Of a DNA stretch of 64,000 bases, positions 45,003 to 52,832 are shown piece by piece; within the stretch, counting starts at the first letter, position 1; every line of letters begins with the position of its first letter. The notes below the pieces were generated by a model. The model saw nothing but the letters and a program-made list of their open reading frames with translations, was not told the origin of the DNA and did not search any database. Origin of the DNA: Microbacterium oryzae (GTDB lineage: Bacteria > Actinomycetota > Actinomycetes > Actinomycetales > Microbacteriaceae); assembly GCF_030406385.1 (NCBI RefSeq), contig NZ_JAUEPM010000003.1:124001-188000 (forward strand), written 5' to 3'. A program made the translations under genes and the position numbers.

Positions 45003-45305
45003 ATGGGCGTTCTCTACTACGACACCACCCTCGGCGCTCTGAGGGTCGACGACCGCACATTGCAGCACCTCAAGACGGTGATCATCACCAAACTGCGCCG
45101 CGGGGAGAAGTTCGCCCTGTCCTGGGACGCCCAAGAAGACGGCGGACGGCCGACCACAATCTGGATCGACCCAGCCATCCAGCTCCGCTTCGAGTTCGAC
45201 AGTCCCGAGCCGGCCGAACTCAATCAGCAGTGGCTTCGCCGCATGACAGACAGCGTCACGCTCCACGGAGGCATCCACCTCGTAAGCGAGCACCCGACGG
45301 AGTAG
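45003..45305 (+). CDS. DUF7882-like small conserved protein
   Basis: A 100-residue protein with the layout of a widespread Microbacteriaceae family: MGVLYYDTTLGALRVDDRTL, HLKTVIITKLRRGEKFALSW, TIWIDPAIQLRFEFDSPEP. Relatives have been misnamed 'ATP-dependent DNA ligase' in automatic annotation, but no ligase motif is present. Mostly beta strands; perhaps a small cytosolic domain. It has its own promoter and a strong terminator, so it is an independently expressed cargo gene of the element. Confidence 0.75.
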   Translation: MGVLYYDTTLGALRVDDRTLQHLKTVIITKLRRGEKFALSWDAQEDGGRPTTIWIDPAIQLRFEFDSPEPAELNQQWLRRMTDSVTLHGGIHLVSEHPTE

Positions 45306-45315
45306 TTCAACGACG

Positions 45316-45355
45316 AAACCGCCCCCTCTTGGCCGAAGCCGAGAGGGGGCGGTTT
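45316..45355. terminator. Bidirectional terminator
   Basis: AAACCGCCCCCTCT (45316-45329) pairs perfectly with AGAGGGGGCGGTTT (45342-45355), 14 bp, loop 12 nt, with T-run on the plus strand and T-run on the minus strand. It ends the DUF7882-like gene and the convergent membrane-protein gene. Confidence 0.92.
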
Positions 45356-45376
45356 TGTGCCATCGAACTCTGATCG

Positions 45377-45793
45377 TCATGCCGCGAGAAGCTCGCGGAC
45401 GTCATGCAACTCATCCATGTATGCGGCGACGCTGTCAACAGTCTCGGCGGCCGCGTCCTTCATAACGTGCGCACCCCAGAATCCGCCGATCGCGAAGACG
45501 ACCCCGGCAACCAGCGCAGCGACAAGCGCAGGCCACACCCAAGCGAACTCCATTTGTTGAGCGTCGGTTAGCGCTCGGTAAGCGGGGGCCCACGAAACCA
45601 TGCTGAAAATCGCAGAGACGCCGACGCCCACGAACGCCCATGCAGCTGCCGAGAACTCACGTCGTTGCTTCTTCAGCCGCTCAACCCGCGCGCGGAGGCG
45701 CACCCAGTCAGACTGTCGCATAACGAAGGTCTCCTCCTGCTTGACCTGAACAGTGAATGTCTGCTCGAACGAGAGTGATCTGCCCGCGCTCAC
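45377..45793 (-). CDS. Two-helix membrane protein of the element
   Basis: A 138-residue protein with a soluble N-terminal part containing a basic coiled segment (WVRLRARVERLKKQRREF), two transmembrane helices (AAAWAFVGVGVSAIFSMVSWA and WVWPALVAALVAGVVFAIGGF, split by a short loop) and a helical C-terminus (AAAETVDSVAAYMDELHDVRELL). GTG 45793 overlaps the stop of the zinc-ribbon gene by 4 nt, so the pair is coupled. No family recognised; superinfection exclusion or membrane-sensing roles are possible for a prophage-borne gene. Confidence 0.65.
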   Translation of the reverse strand: MSAGRSLSFEQTFTVQVKQEETFVMRQSDWVRLRARVERLKKQRREFSAAAWAFVGVGVSAIFSMVSWAPAYRALTDAQQMEFAWVWPALVAALVAGVVFAIGGFWGAHVMKDAAAETVDSVAAYMDELHDVRELLAA

Positions 45794-46071
45794 CGCTCTG
45801 CCCTCGGTTCGGATTTCTCCACGAGTCCGGCTGCGATGGCGTTGAACAGGTGCATGTACCCGCAGTTCTTGCACATCACCAGATATGCCGGGTAGATGCC
45901 CTGCTGCCCGCCAACAATGAGGTCACCGCCCGAAAACTCCCGCAACTCCGCTATACCGTTCTGGACGCTCCACGTGCGCGCGTTGCAGATCGGACACACC
46001 CGGTCCGCAACCCACTTCTCCTCGAGCCAGGCAAGCGCCTTCTGTTGCATCTCCGGGGACATGTCAGCCAC
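45790..46071 (-). CDS. Zinc-ribbon protein coupled to the membrane protein
   Basis: A 93-residue protein with two CxxC knuckles, VCPICNARTW and MCKNCGYMHLFNA, about 40 residues apart: a zinc ribbon. Between them is a beta-rich GGDLIVGGQQGIYPAYLV segment. The N-terminus is a short acidic helix. It is translated ahead of, and coupled to, the two-helix membrane protein. Similar ribbons are common on actinobacterial plasmids and prophages, but no function is known to me. Confidence 0.7.
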   Translation of the reverse strand: MADMSPEMQQKALAWLEEKWVADRVCPICNARTWSVQNGIAELREFSGGDLIVGGQQGIYPAYLVMCKNCGYMHLFNAIAAGLVEKSEPRAER

Positions 46072-46118
46072 CGCGCCAGCCTAGCCCGCAGCTTCGGGCC
46101 ACCAAGTGTCCTGACCGA

Positions 46119-46161
46119 AACACCGCCCCTCCCCGACCGAAGTCACGGGAGGGGCGGTGTT
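46119..46161. terminator. Terminator between element genes
   Basis: AACACCGCCCCTCCC (46119-46133) pairs with GGGAGGGGCGGTGTT (46147-46161), a perfect 15-bp stem with a 13-nt loop. It lies 3' of the truncated tail-like gene on the minus strand. Confidence 0.88.
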
Positions 46162-46187
46162 GTGCTGTCTGTGCGGATAGGTGAGGG

Positions 46188-47009
46188 TCAGACGATGCCG
46201 TGTTCCCAGTTGTCGACGCGCTGGGCGTTGTCGCCTGCCTGGGAGTTGTTGCGCCGCATGCCAAGCGCGACGCCGGTAGCGGTGAGCGGGGCAGCGGGCG
46301 CGTGTGAGACCTTCTCCGTCCCGTTGACGAGGAGCCGCACCGTCCCGCCGTCTGCTTCCATCCGGAGCGTGTACGGCAGAGCGGGTGCCGTCTCGACGAA
46401 GGATGCGAGGACCGCGCCCCCGGCGAGGTCGAAGATCTCCCACGCCCCCGTTGTCGGGTTGTAGCGCCCGAGGTACCCGCTGAGCTCGCCGTTGTACCGC
46501 ACCACGACGACCGGGTGATAGGTGCCGGCCGCTCCGATCGCGGTGACGTCCATCTCGGCGTAATGGTCCGCCCACGCGGGCTGGGTGGGCGGCTGCACCA
46601 GGTGGAGCGCCACCGATGAGGTGTTCAGCCCGAGCTGGTTGCTTGCGATCACGAACGAGTTCGTCACCGGCGCGCCCGTCCGATAGGTCCACCCGGTCGG
46701 GAGCGTCGTCCCGTCTGCCATGTCGAAGGACTGGGTGTACAGCACGCCCGGCTCCGGGGCCGGGTCCGTCGGCTCATACACCGCCGTGCTCGTTCCCGCT
46801 TCGATCAGGGGCGCGTCGGTCAGGTGCACCTCCCACACCTCGGACAGCGACGGGTCCAGGATGCTGTACGGCTGGACGCGGATGAGCCCTTCCCGCCGCA
46901 AAGACTCCGCGTCGATGTCGGCCCCGCCGAAGCCTGCACCGCCGGTGCCGTCGTACAGGGTGTGACGGTTCCACCGGAGCCCATCCGTGGTGGTGAACAG
47001 GTAGAGCGG
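46188..47009 (-). pseudogene. 5'-truncated phage tail/tail-fibre-like gene
   Basis: The frame runs without start from the deletion scar near 47008 to a stop at 46188, about 273 residues. The head reads PLYLFTTTDGLRWNRHTLYD, the middle REGLIRVQPYSILDPSLSEV and the tail is a concanavalin/LamG-like beta sandwich (GGTVRLLVNGTEKV near the end). This is the carboxyl part of a phage minor tail or receptor-binding protein. Upstream of 47009 the frame turns into an Arg run belonging to another gene on the opposite strand. It is a relic of lost structural genes. Confidence 0.7.
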
Positions 47010-47287
47010 TCTTCGTCGGCGTCGGGTTCATCACCGAAGAGGAAGCCGACCACCTGGGCCGCGCGCACAGCCTCGACGAGTACACCGACCTTGAACTCGC
47101 GCGTGAGATCGTCCGCCGTATCGAGCAGGGCGAGGCGACGACGGCCCTTACCGGCGACTTGCCGACAGATGTCGGTGACCCCGGGCAGGATGACGACGAC
47201 GCGCACACGGGGAACCAGGGCGACTACGCGCGCGCCGCACGCAAGCGCTCGAAGGACCGCGGAGAGGGAGACATTGACCACGCGTAA
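46997..47287 (+). pseudogene. 5'-truncated gene fused at the deletion scar
   Basis: From about 47009 a plus-strand frame reads VFVGVGFITEEEADHLGRAH, SLDEYTDLELAREIVRRIEQ and ends in an acidic, then basic tail before TAA at 47285-47287. It has no start codon: the frame is closed by TGA at 46994, within sequence that belongs to the tail gene on the other strand. Its stop overlaps the ImmA/IrrE start by 14 nt, the normal arrangement for repressor-metallopeptidase pairs, so it may be the tail of the element's immunity regulator. No HTH remains. Confidence 0.6.
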
Positions 47288-47759
47288 CAACGTCCGTGCC
47301 CGGCTGCTCGACTACGCCGACGCCCTCGGAGTTCGCGTCATCTACGCCGACCTCACCGCGCTCGACCGTGACGGCGAGTACGACCACAGGACCCGCACCA
47401 TCCGGCTGCAGCACGGCATGGCGCCGCGGCTCTGGGCGTCCGTGATGGCGCACGAGCTCGCGCACGCCGTGTTCGAGGACGTGCCCAGCAAGTTCGGGCC
47501 CGTGAACGCGAAGCAGGAACGCCGCGCAGACGAGTGGGCGGCGCTCCGCCTCATCTCGTTCTGCGCCTACAAGGAAGCCGAGCTGCACTACGGCGGCAAC
47601 ACCCGCGGCATCGCGGTCGCGCTCGGCGTCATCGAAGACATCGTCCTCGCGTTCCAGCGGATCCTGCTCCGCCTCGGCGACACCGTCTACGTGAAGCCCC
47701 GCATGGGAGCCGGCCAGTGGGACGTCAGGATCGACCTCGAGGAAGCGGGCGTCGCCTGA
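47274..47759 (+). CDS. ImmA/IrrE family metallo-endopeptidase
   Basis: A 161-residue zinc protease of the COG2856 type. HELAH in VMAHELAHAVF is the HExxH catalytic motif at about residue 60, and ERRADEWAALRL supplies the third ligand. ImmA cleaves the phage repressor ImmR to let an integrative element excise. The TTG at 47274 is chosen for the GGAGAGGGAGAC directly before it. It is followed by the integrase with a one-base TGATG overlap. Its normal partner, the repressor gene, seems to have lost its 5' part in the deletion. Confidence 0.82.
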   Translation: MTTRNNVRARLLDYADALGVRVIYADLTALDRDGEYDHRTRTIRLQHGMAPRLWASVMAHELAHAVFEDVPSKFGPVNAKQERRADEWAALRLISFCAYKEAELHYGGNTRGIAVALGVIEDIVLAFQRILLRLGDTVYVKPRMGAGQWDVRIDLEEAGVA

Positions 47760-48919
47760 TGGCCCGTGCAGCGAAGGGCGAAGGGTCGGCGTTCAAGACC
47801 GCAGAGGGCCTCTACCGCGGGTACGTGACCGTCAACGGCAAGCGGAAGTACTTCTCCGCCAAGACGAAAGCGGAGGCGGCGCAGAAGAAGCGGCAGCTGC
47901 TTCAGCAGCGGGATACGACCGGCATCGCCACAGGGAAGGGCTACTCCGTCGGGGAATGGGTGCAGCACTGGCTTGACATCAGCAAGAGCAGCCACAAGCC
48001 GAAGACGCACTCGGGCTACCAGTACACGCTCGACCACTACATGTCCGAGCCGTTCAAAGCGACACCCCTCGCGAAGCTCAACGTCGAGCGGATCGAGGAG
48101 GAGTACAAGCGCCTCACGGACGCAGGGCTCTCCGGCTCCACGCGCGCGCAGGTGCACTCGGTGCTGCACAGCGCGCTCAAGGTCGCGCAGCAGCGCGGGC
48201 ACGTGGGCATCAACCTCGCGGCTCTCGTCGTCGACAAGCCGAAAGCCGCGAAAGCGAAGGTGCGCCCGCTCTCCGAAGCGGACGTGTTCGCGATCGAGAA
48301 GGTGATCGCCGGCACCCGGCTCGAAGCGCGCTGGCACCTCGCGCTCGCGCTCGGACTCCGGCCGTCCGAAGCGCTCGGACTCGAGTGGCAGGACGTCGAC
48401 TTCGGTCGGAGCACCGTTCACGTGCATCAGCAGCTGCAAGCCGTGGACAAGGAGATGATCCTCGTCCCGACCGCGAAGACCGACGCCGGTAATCGGGTCA
48501 TCCCTCTCCCCGACTACGTGGCCGCGTCCCTGCTCGAGCGTCGCCGAGCCCAGATGGTCGAGATGCTCGCGGAGAAGTGGGAGCCCTGGTCACCGGACGC
48601 CGAGCCGCACGCATGGGTGTTCACTTCGGCGCGGCGTCCAGGAAGGCCCGTCACAGACGACGGCGACTCATCACAGTGGCGGAAGATCCTCCAGTCCGCG
48701 GGAGTGCCGCACACGCGCCGCTACACATCCCGCCACACCGCCGCATCAGTCCTCATCGCGCACGGCGTCGACCCGGCTTCAGTGGCGGCGATCCTCGGCC
48801 ACAACGACCCAGGCTTCACGATGCGCACCTACGTGCACGGCATCGACGAAAGGGTGCAGTCCGCGGTGGCGATTCTCAATAGGGTGCAGAACAAGGTGCA
48901 GCAGCCTCAAGAGGTCTGA
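47759..48919 (+). CDS. int: Tyrosine integrase
   Basis: A 386-residue site-specific recombinase. N-terminal arm-binding region (YRGYVTVNGKRKYFSAKTKAEA), core-binding SAM-like domain (about 65-170), catalytic domain with Arg in LALGLRPSEALGLEW, box II YTSRHTAAS, LGHND and the nucleophile tyrosine in TYVHGID. Box II has Tyr in the usual first His position of HxxR. It lies 54 bp from the right att repeat, pointing into tRNA-Gln, and its 3' end contains arm-type repeats. It should catalyse integration and, with an excisionase not found here, excision. Confidence 0.92.
   Translation: MARAAKGEGSAFKTAEGLYRGYVTVNGKRKYFSAKTKAEAAQKKRQLLQQRDTTGIATGKGYSVGEWVQHWLDISKSSHKPKTHSGYQYTLDHYMSEPFKATPLAKLNVERIEEEYKRLTDAGLSGSTRAQVHSVLHSALKVAQQRGHVGINLAALVVDKPKAAKAKVRPLSEADVFAIEKVIAGTRLEARWHLALALGLRPSEALGLEWQDVDFGRSTVHVHQQLQAVDKEMILVPTAKTDAGNRVIPLPDYVAASLLERRRAQMVEMLAEKWEPWSPDAEPHAWVFTSARRPGRPVTDDGDSSQWRKILQSAGVPHTRRYTSRHTAASVLIAHGVDPASVAAILGHNDPGFTMRTYVHGIDERVQSAVAILNRVQNKVQQPQEV
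48851..48901 (+). repeat. Integrase arm-type repeats, right end
   Basis: AGGGTGCAG at 48851-48859 and 48881-48889 and AAGGTGCAG at 48893-48901; the last two start 12 bp apart, as at the left end but in swapped order. They lie within the last codons of the integrase gene, 73 bp or more before attR. Confidence 0.65.
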
Positions 48920-48942
48920 CGGACAGTTCCCTAGAAACGCGA

Positions 48943-48969
48943 AAAACCCCCGGCTATGCCGGGGGTTTT
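48943..48969 (+). terminator. Terminator of the integrase
   Basis: AAAACCCCCGGC (48943-48954), TAT loop, GCCGGGGGTTTT (48958-48969): a perfect 12-bp stem with T-run, four bases before the att core. It also shields tRNA-Gln from element transcription. Confidence 0.93.
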
Positions 48970-48973
48970 AGCT

Positions 48974-49020
48974 TGCTGGGGTACCTGGACTCGAACCAAG
49001 AACAACTGAACCAGAATCAG
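48974..49020 (-). repeat. attR, 47-bp repeat inside tRNA-Gln
   Basis: Identical to 41858-41904. It spans the tRNA 3' end (discriminator, acceptor 3' strand, T arm, variable loop) to the anticodon stem, so integration rebuilds a complete tRNA gene at this end. Confidence 0.92.
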
Positions 49021-49047
49021 CCGTGTTGCCAATTACACCATACCCCA
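48976..49047 (-). tRNA. tRNA-Gln (anticodon CTG)
   Basis: A 72-nt cloverleaf on the minus strand. Acceptor TGGGGTA/TACCCCA with discriminator G; D arm GTGTAATTGGCAACAC; anticodon stem GCTGA/TCAGT around TTCTGGT, anticodon CTG reading CAG; T arm CTTGG-TTCGAGT-CCAGG. It lies downstream of gltX. In actinobacteria without GlnRS, GluRS charges this tRNA with Glu before amidation by GatCAB, so the neighbourhood may not be chance. Confidence 0.97.
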
Positions 49048-49170
49048 AGAGGCTTTCGGCCTAAGCCGTGCCGAGGGACAACATTACCCGAACCGCGACG
49101 GACGGCCAAACCGGCCGAGGACGCCTGGCGTGTCGCTTCAAGACCGCACCGACGCTCCTGCCCTGTACCT

Positions 49171-49211
49171 TCGCTCCGAGACCGCGTGCGCTGCACGCGG
49201 TCTCGGAGCGA
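49171..49211. terminator. Long perfect hairpin downstream of gltX
   Basis: A 19-bp perfect inverted repeat starting TCGCTCCGAGACCGCGTGC (49171-49189) closes on a 3-nt loop and ends at 49211. It is 40 bp beyond the gltX stop and probably terminates that transcript ahead of tRNA-Gln. Confidence 0.75.
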
Positions 49212-49250
49212 GGGCGCAGTCCGGGCGCGAGGGCGCCGTCCGCGCGCGCG

Positions 49251-50759
49251 TCAGCCGAGCTTTTCGACCAGCGCAGAGAGCCGGCGCAGCGACTCGGGCT
49301 TGCCGAGCAGCTCCATCGACTCGAACAGCGGCGGCGAGACGCGGCGGCCGGTGATGGCCACGCGCGGCGGGCCGTAGGCGACGCGGGGCTTGAGGCCCAG
49401 CTCGTCCACCAGCTTCGCGCTGAGCGCGCCCTGGATGGCCGCGGCTGCGAACGCGTCATCGGGCACGTCTTCGAGGGCCGCGATGCACGCCGTGAGCACC
49501 TCCGCCGCATTGGCGGGGAGACCGGAGAGTGCGTCCTCCGCGTACTCGATCTCGTTCGAGAACAGGAAGCCGAGGAGGCCCGCGGCGTCGCCGAGGAGCG
49601 GGAGGCGCTCCTGGATGAGCGGCGCGGCCTCCGTGAGCAGCGCGCGCTGGCCATCCGTCGGCATCTCGTCGACGAGGCCGGCCTCGGCGAGGTACGGCAC
49701 GATCCGCTCGGCGAAGTCCTCGGGGGCGAGCATGCGGATGTGGTCGCCGTTGATCGACTCGGCCTTCTTCTGGTCGAAGCGGGCCGGGTTCGGGTTGACC
49801 GCCTCGATGTCGAAGGCGGCGACGAACTCCTCGAGCGAGAACACGTCGCGGTCGGGGCCGATCGACCAGCCGAGCAGCGCGAGGTAGTTGAGCAGCCCCT
49901 CGGGGATCATGCCCTTCTCGCGCTGCAGGAAGAGGTCGGCCCGGGGGTCGCGCTTCGACAGCTTCTTCGTCCCGTCGCCGAGCACCAGCGGCATGTGACC
50001 GAAGCGCGGGATGAACGTCGTGACGCCGGCGTCGATGAGCGCACGGTAGAGCGAGAGCTGGCGTGCGGTCGACGGCATGAGGTCCTCACCGCGGAGCACG
50101 TGCGTGATCCCCATCAGGGCGTCGTCGACGGGGTTCACGAACGTGTACAGCGGAATGCCGTTGGGCCGCACGATGACGAAGTCCGGGAAGGATCCGGCGG
50201 GGAACGTCACCTCGCCGCGGATGAGATCGACGTAGGTGAGGTCCTCGTCCGGAACCCGCAGACGGAGCGCGGGCTGTCGGCCCTCCGCGCGGAAGGCGGC
50301 CTTCTGCTCGTCGGTGAGGTCGCGGTCGTAGTTGTCGTAGCCGAGCTGCTTGGCGCGCCCGGCGGCCTCGTTGCGGGCGTCGATCTCCTCCGCGGTCGAG
50401 AAGCTCTCGTACACGAGCCCCGCCGCCAGCAGCTTGTCGAGCACCTCGCGGTAGATGTCGTGGCGCAGCGACTGGCGGTAGGGAGCGTGCGGGCCGCCGA
50501 CCTCGACGCCCTCGTCCCAGTCGATGCGCAGCCAGCGCAGCGCGTCGAGGAGCTGCCGGTAGCTCTCCTCGCTGTCGCGGGCGGCGTCGGTGTCCTCGAT
50601 GCGGAAGACGAGCTTGCCGCCGTTGTGGCGGGCGTAGGCCCAGTTGAACAGGGCCGTGCGGACGAGGCCGACGTGAGGCAGGCCGGTGGGCGACGGGCAG
50701 AAGCGCACGCGCACGTCAGCGCCGGTGGCGGTCGTGGTGCGGGGATCGGGAGCAGACAT
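49251..50759 (-). CDS. gltX: Glutamyl-tRNA synthetase
   Basis: A 502-residue class I synthetase that charges tRNA-Glu (and, in organisms lacking GlnRS, tRNA-Gln). [20 protein letters not shown] contains the HIGH-type motif [13 protein letters not shown] is the KMSKS motif; [11 protein letters not shown] is the conserved Glu-site strand. The ATG at 50759 ([10 protein letters not shown]) is chosen over another three codons upstream. The zinc-binding Cys set of bacterial-type GluRS is absent, as is common in actinobacteria. It is divergent from nothing; an MFS gene lies directly upstream on the same strand. Confidence 0.95.
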   Translation of the reverse strand: MSAPDPRTTTATGADVRVRFCPSPTGLPHVGLVRTALFNWAYARHNGGKLVFRIEDTDAARDSEESYRQLLDALRWLRIDWDEGVEVGGPHAPYRQSLRHDIYREVLDKLLAAGLVYESFSTAEEIDARNEAAGRAKQLGYDNYDRDLTDEQKAAFRAEGRQPALRLRVPDEDLTYVDLIRGEVTFPAGSFPDFVIVRPNGIPLYTFVNPVDDALMGITHVLRGEDLMPSTARQLSLYRALIDAGVTTFIPRFGHMPLVLGDGTKKLSKRDPRADLFLQREKGMIPEGLLNYLALLGWSIGPDRDVFSLEEFVAAFDIEAVNPNPARFDQKKAESINGDHIRMLAPEDFAERIVPYLAEAGLVDEMPTDGQRALLTEAAPLIQERLPLLGDAAGLLGFLFSNEIEYAEDALSGLPANAAEVLTACIAALEDVPDDAFAAAAIQGALSAKLVDELGLKPRVAYGPPRVAITGRRVSPPLFESMELLGKPESLRRLSALVEKLG

Positions 50760-50781
50760 CCCGTCCATTCTAGGTGGCGCG

Positions 50782-52029
50782 TCAGCGGCGGCCGAGGGGC
50801 GACAGCAGCGTCGTGAGCGCGACGAGGGCGAGGCCGGTCAGCGCGAGGACGCCATAGCCCCACTGCCCGAGCACGAGCCCCGCCAGCACCGCGCCGACCG
50901 CGGCCGCCGCGGTCATCAGGGTGTCGCTCATCCCCTGCCGTCGCGGTCGTCGCGCGAGCGGCGTGCTCTCCGTCAGCAGGGCGGCGCCCGAGACGGTCGA
51001 CGCGCTCCAGCCCAGGCCGAGGAGGAAGAGCGCCGCGACCACGGCCATCCGCTCGCCCGGCCAGGTGCTCGCGATCAGCAGTGAGATCGCGAGCACCGCC
51101 TGGCCGAGGAGCACCAAGCGCACCCGGCCCCAGCGATCGGCCAGCCATCCGAACACCGGCGACAGCCCGTACATGCCCAGCACGTGCAGCGCGATGGTGA
51201 TGCCGACGAGCAGGGTCACCGCCTCGGTCGCACCGCCGTGCCCGCCATCCCCCGCGTGCGCGAGGTGCTGCAGGTGGACGGGGGTCATCGCCATCACCGA
51301 CGCCATGACGACGTGCGACGCCGCGACCGCGAGCATGGCGTATCGAGCGGCGATGGGTCGATCGACGTCGGCGTCGGGCAGAGCGACACGGGCGTCGTCG
51401 CGCGCGAGGCGCTGTGCGAGGAGCAGCGGATCCGGCCGCAGGGCGACGAGGTACAGCGCGAGCGCCGCCGTCTGCGCCACGATCGAGAAGAGGTAGGCAC
51501 CGGTGAGAGGCGGCATGCCGACCGTCCGGCCCAGCACCTCGCCCGGAGTCAGCAGCAGCGGCCCGAGGACGCCGCCGACCGTGGTCGCCCAGACAACGAC
51601 ACCGAGGTCGCGGCCGCGGTGCGCGCTGTCGGCGAGGTCGGTCGCCGCGAACCGCGACTGCAGGTTGCCGGCGTTCCCCGCCCCGATGAGGATGACCCCG
51701 ACCAGCAGCAGCGGGAACACCCGCATCGCCGCCGCGGCGACGACGATCGCGATGCCCACGAGGGCGAAGAGGTTGCCGAGGGTCAGCGCGGTGCGGCGTC
51801 CGCGCACGGCCGCGAGACGAGCGAGGGGGATGGCGCAGAGCGCGGCCCCGAGGGTGACGGACGCGGTCGCGAATCCGGACAGGGCCTCCTGGCCGGAGAT
51901 GTCCGCGGCCAGCAGCGCCCCGAGCGACACCGTCGCGCCGAATGCCACGCCGCCCAGCACCTGACCGAGCGCGAGCACGCGCACGGTCCGATGCTGGACC
52001 TGCGCGCGCTCGAGCGCGGTCACGGTCAC
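50782..52029 (-). CDS. MFS transporter
   Basis: A 415-residue carrier with about 12 helices. [23 protein letters not shown] loop 2-3 ([19 protein letters not shown]) and a second-half [18 protein letters not shown] loop mark the major facilitator fold; the order of helices suits a drug or metabolite exporter. GTG 52029 follows the FAH-hydrolase stop by one base, so the two are coupled. No substrate can be inferred. A 22-bp gap separates it from gltX on the same strand. Confidence 0.8.
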   Translation of the reverse strand: MTVTALERAQVQHRTVRVLALGQVLGGVAFGATVSLGALLAADISGQEALSGFATASVTLGAALCAIPLARLAAVRGRRTALTLGNLFALVGIAIVVAAAAMRVFPLLLVGVILIGAGNAGNLQSRFAATDLADSAHRGRDLGVVVWATTVGGVLGPLLLTPGEVLGRTVGMPPLTGAYLFSIVAQTAALALYLVALRPDPLLLAQRLARDDARVALPDADVDRPIAARYAMLAVAASHVVMASVMAMTPVHLQHLAHAGDGGHGGATEAVTLLVGITIALHVLGMYGLSPVFGWLADRWGRVRLVLLGQAVLAISLLIASTWPGERMAVVAALFLLGLGWSASTVSGAALLTESTPLARRPRRQGMSDTLMTAAAAVGAVLAGLVLGQWGYGVLALTGLALVALTTLLSPLGRR

Positions 52030-52030
52030 C

Positions 52031-52795
52031 TCAGGCGTCGCGCGCGGTGTTGCGGAGGATGCCGAGGCCGGGGATCTCGACCTCGATGGCGTCGCCGGCC
52101 ACGAAGGGACCGACGCCCGCGGGCGTCCCGGTGAGGATGACGTCACCCGGCAGCAGCGTGAACGCCTCCGACACGTGCGCGATGATGGTCGGCACGTCGA
52201 AGATCATGTCGCTGAGCGGCGCCTCCTGCTTCACATCGCCGTTGAGCCGCGTGATGAGCGTGCCGTTGGCGAGATCGAAGTCGGTCTCGATCGCCGGCCC
52301 GAGCGGGCAGAACGTGTCGAAGCCCTTCGCCCGCGACCACTGGCCATCCGTGCGCTGCAGGTCACGCGCGGTGACGTCGTTGGCGATCGTGTAGCCGAAG
52401 ACGACGCTCAGCGCGTCTTCGACGGCGACGTTCTTCGCGATGCGGCCGATCACGATGGCCAGCTCGCCCTCGAACTGGGTGTCGTCGCTGAGCGCCGGGC
52501 GCACGATGGCGTCACCGGGGCCGATCACCGACGTGTTCGGCTTGAGGAAGAGCAGCGGCTCGGCGGGCACGTCGTTCCCGAGCTCGGCCGCGTGGTCGCG
52601 GTAGTTTCGACCTACCGCGACGACCTTCGACCGCGGGATGACCGGGGCGAGCAGCGTCACCTCCGAGACGGGGACACGCGCTCCCGTCGTCTCGAATCCG
52701 GCGAAGAGCGGATCGCCCGCGAGGACGACCAGCTCGGACCCGTCGAGGATGCCGTACGTGATGGCTTGGTTGTGGCTGAACCGGGCGATCTTCAC
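52031..52795 (-). CDS. Fumarylacetoacetate hydrolase family protein
   Basis: A 254-residue FAH-fold enzyme. KVVAVGRNYRDHAAELG, FLKPNTSVIGPGD, the metal ligands in FEGELAIVIGR (Glu-x-Glu) and ANDVTARDLQ (Asp), and TGTPAGVGP near the end are all present. Members hydrolyse or decarboxylate acylpyruvates or act as oxaloacetate decarboxylases; in actinobacteria this stand-alone form near gltX is common and its substrate is not fixed. Normal length, ATG 52795. Confidence 0.9.
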   Translation of the reverse strand: MKIARFSHNQAITYGILDGSELVVLAGDPLFAGFETTGARVPVSEVTLLAPVIPRSKVVAVGRNYRDHAAELGNDVPAEPLLFLKPNTSVIGPGDAIVRPALSDDTQFEGELAIVIGRIAKNVAVEDALSVVFGYTIANDVTARDLQRTDGQWSRAKGFDTFCPLGPAIETDFDLANGTLITRLNGDVKQEAPLSDMIFDVPTIIAHVSEAFTLLPGDVILTGTPAGVGPFVAGDAIEVEIPGLGILRNTARDA

Positions 52796-52832
52796 GCGGC
52801 CAGCCTATCCGTCGACGGGCCCGAGCTCGCGA

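Larger units (their letters stand above)
41858..49020 (+). mobile_element. Integrated element in tRNA-Gln (prophage remnant / genomic island)
   Basis: The element is bounded by identical 47-bp direct repeats, 41858-41904 and 48974-49020, which are the 3' half of tRNA-Gln from the discriminator to the anticodon arm. The right copy is part of the intact tRNA gene; the left is the displaced original. Inside, next to the right repeat, lies a tyrosine integrase, with ImmA/IrrE, Abi-alpha, a truncated tail-like gene and several small genes; codon bias is weaker than in the flanks. At 7.1 kb with no structural, replication or conjugation module it is a satellite or a deleted prophage. Confidence 0.9.
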
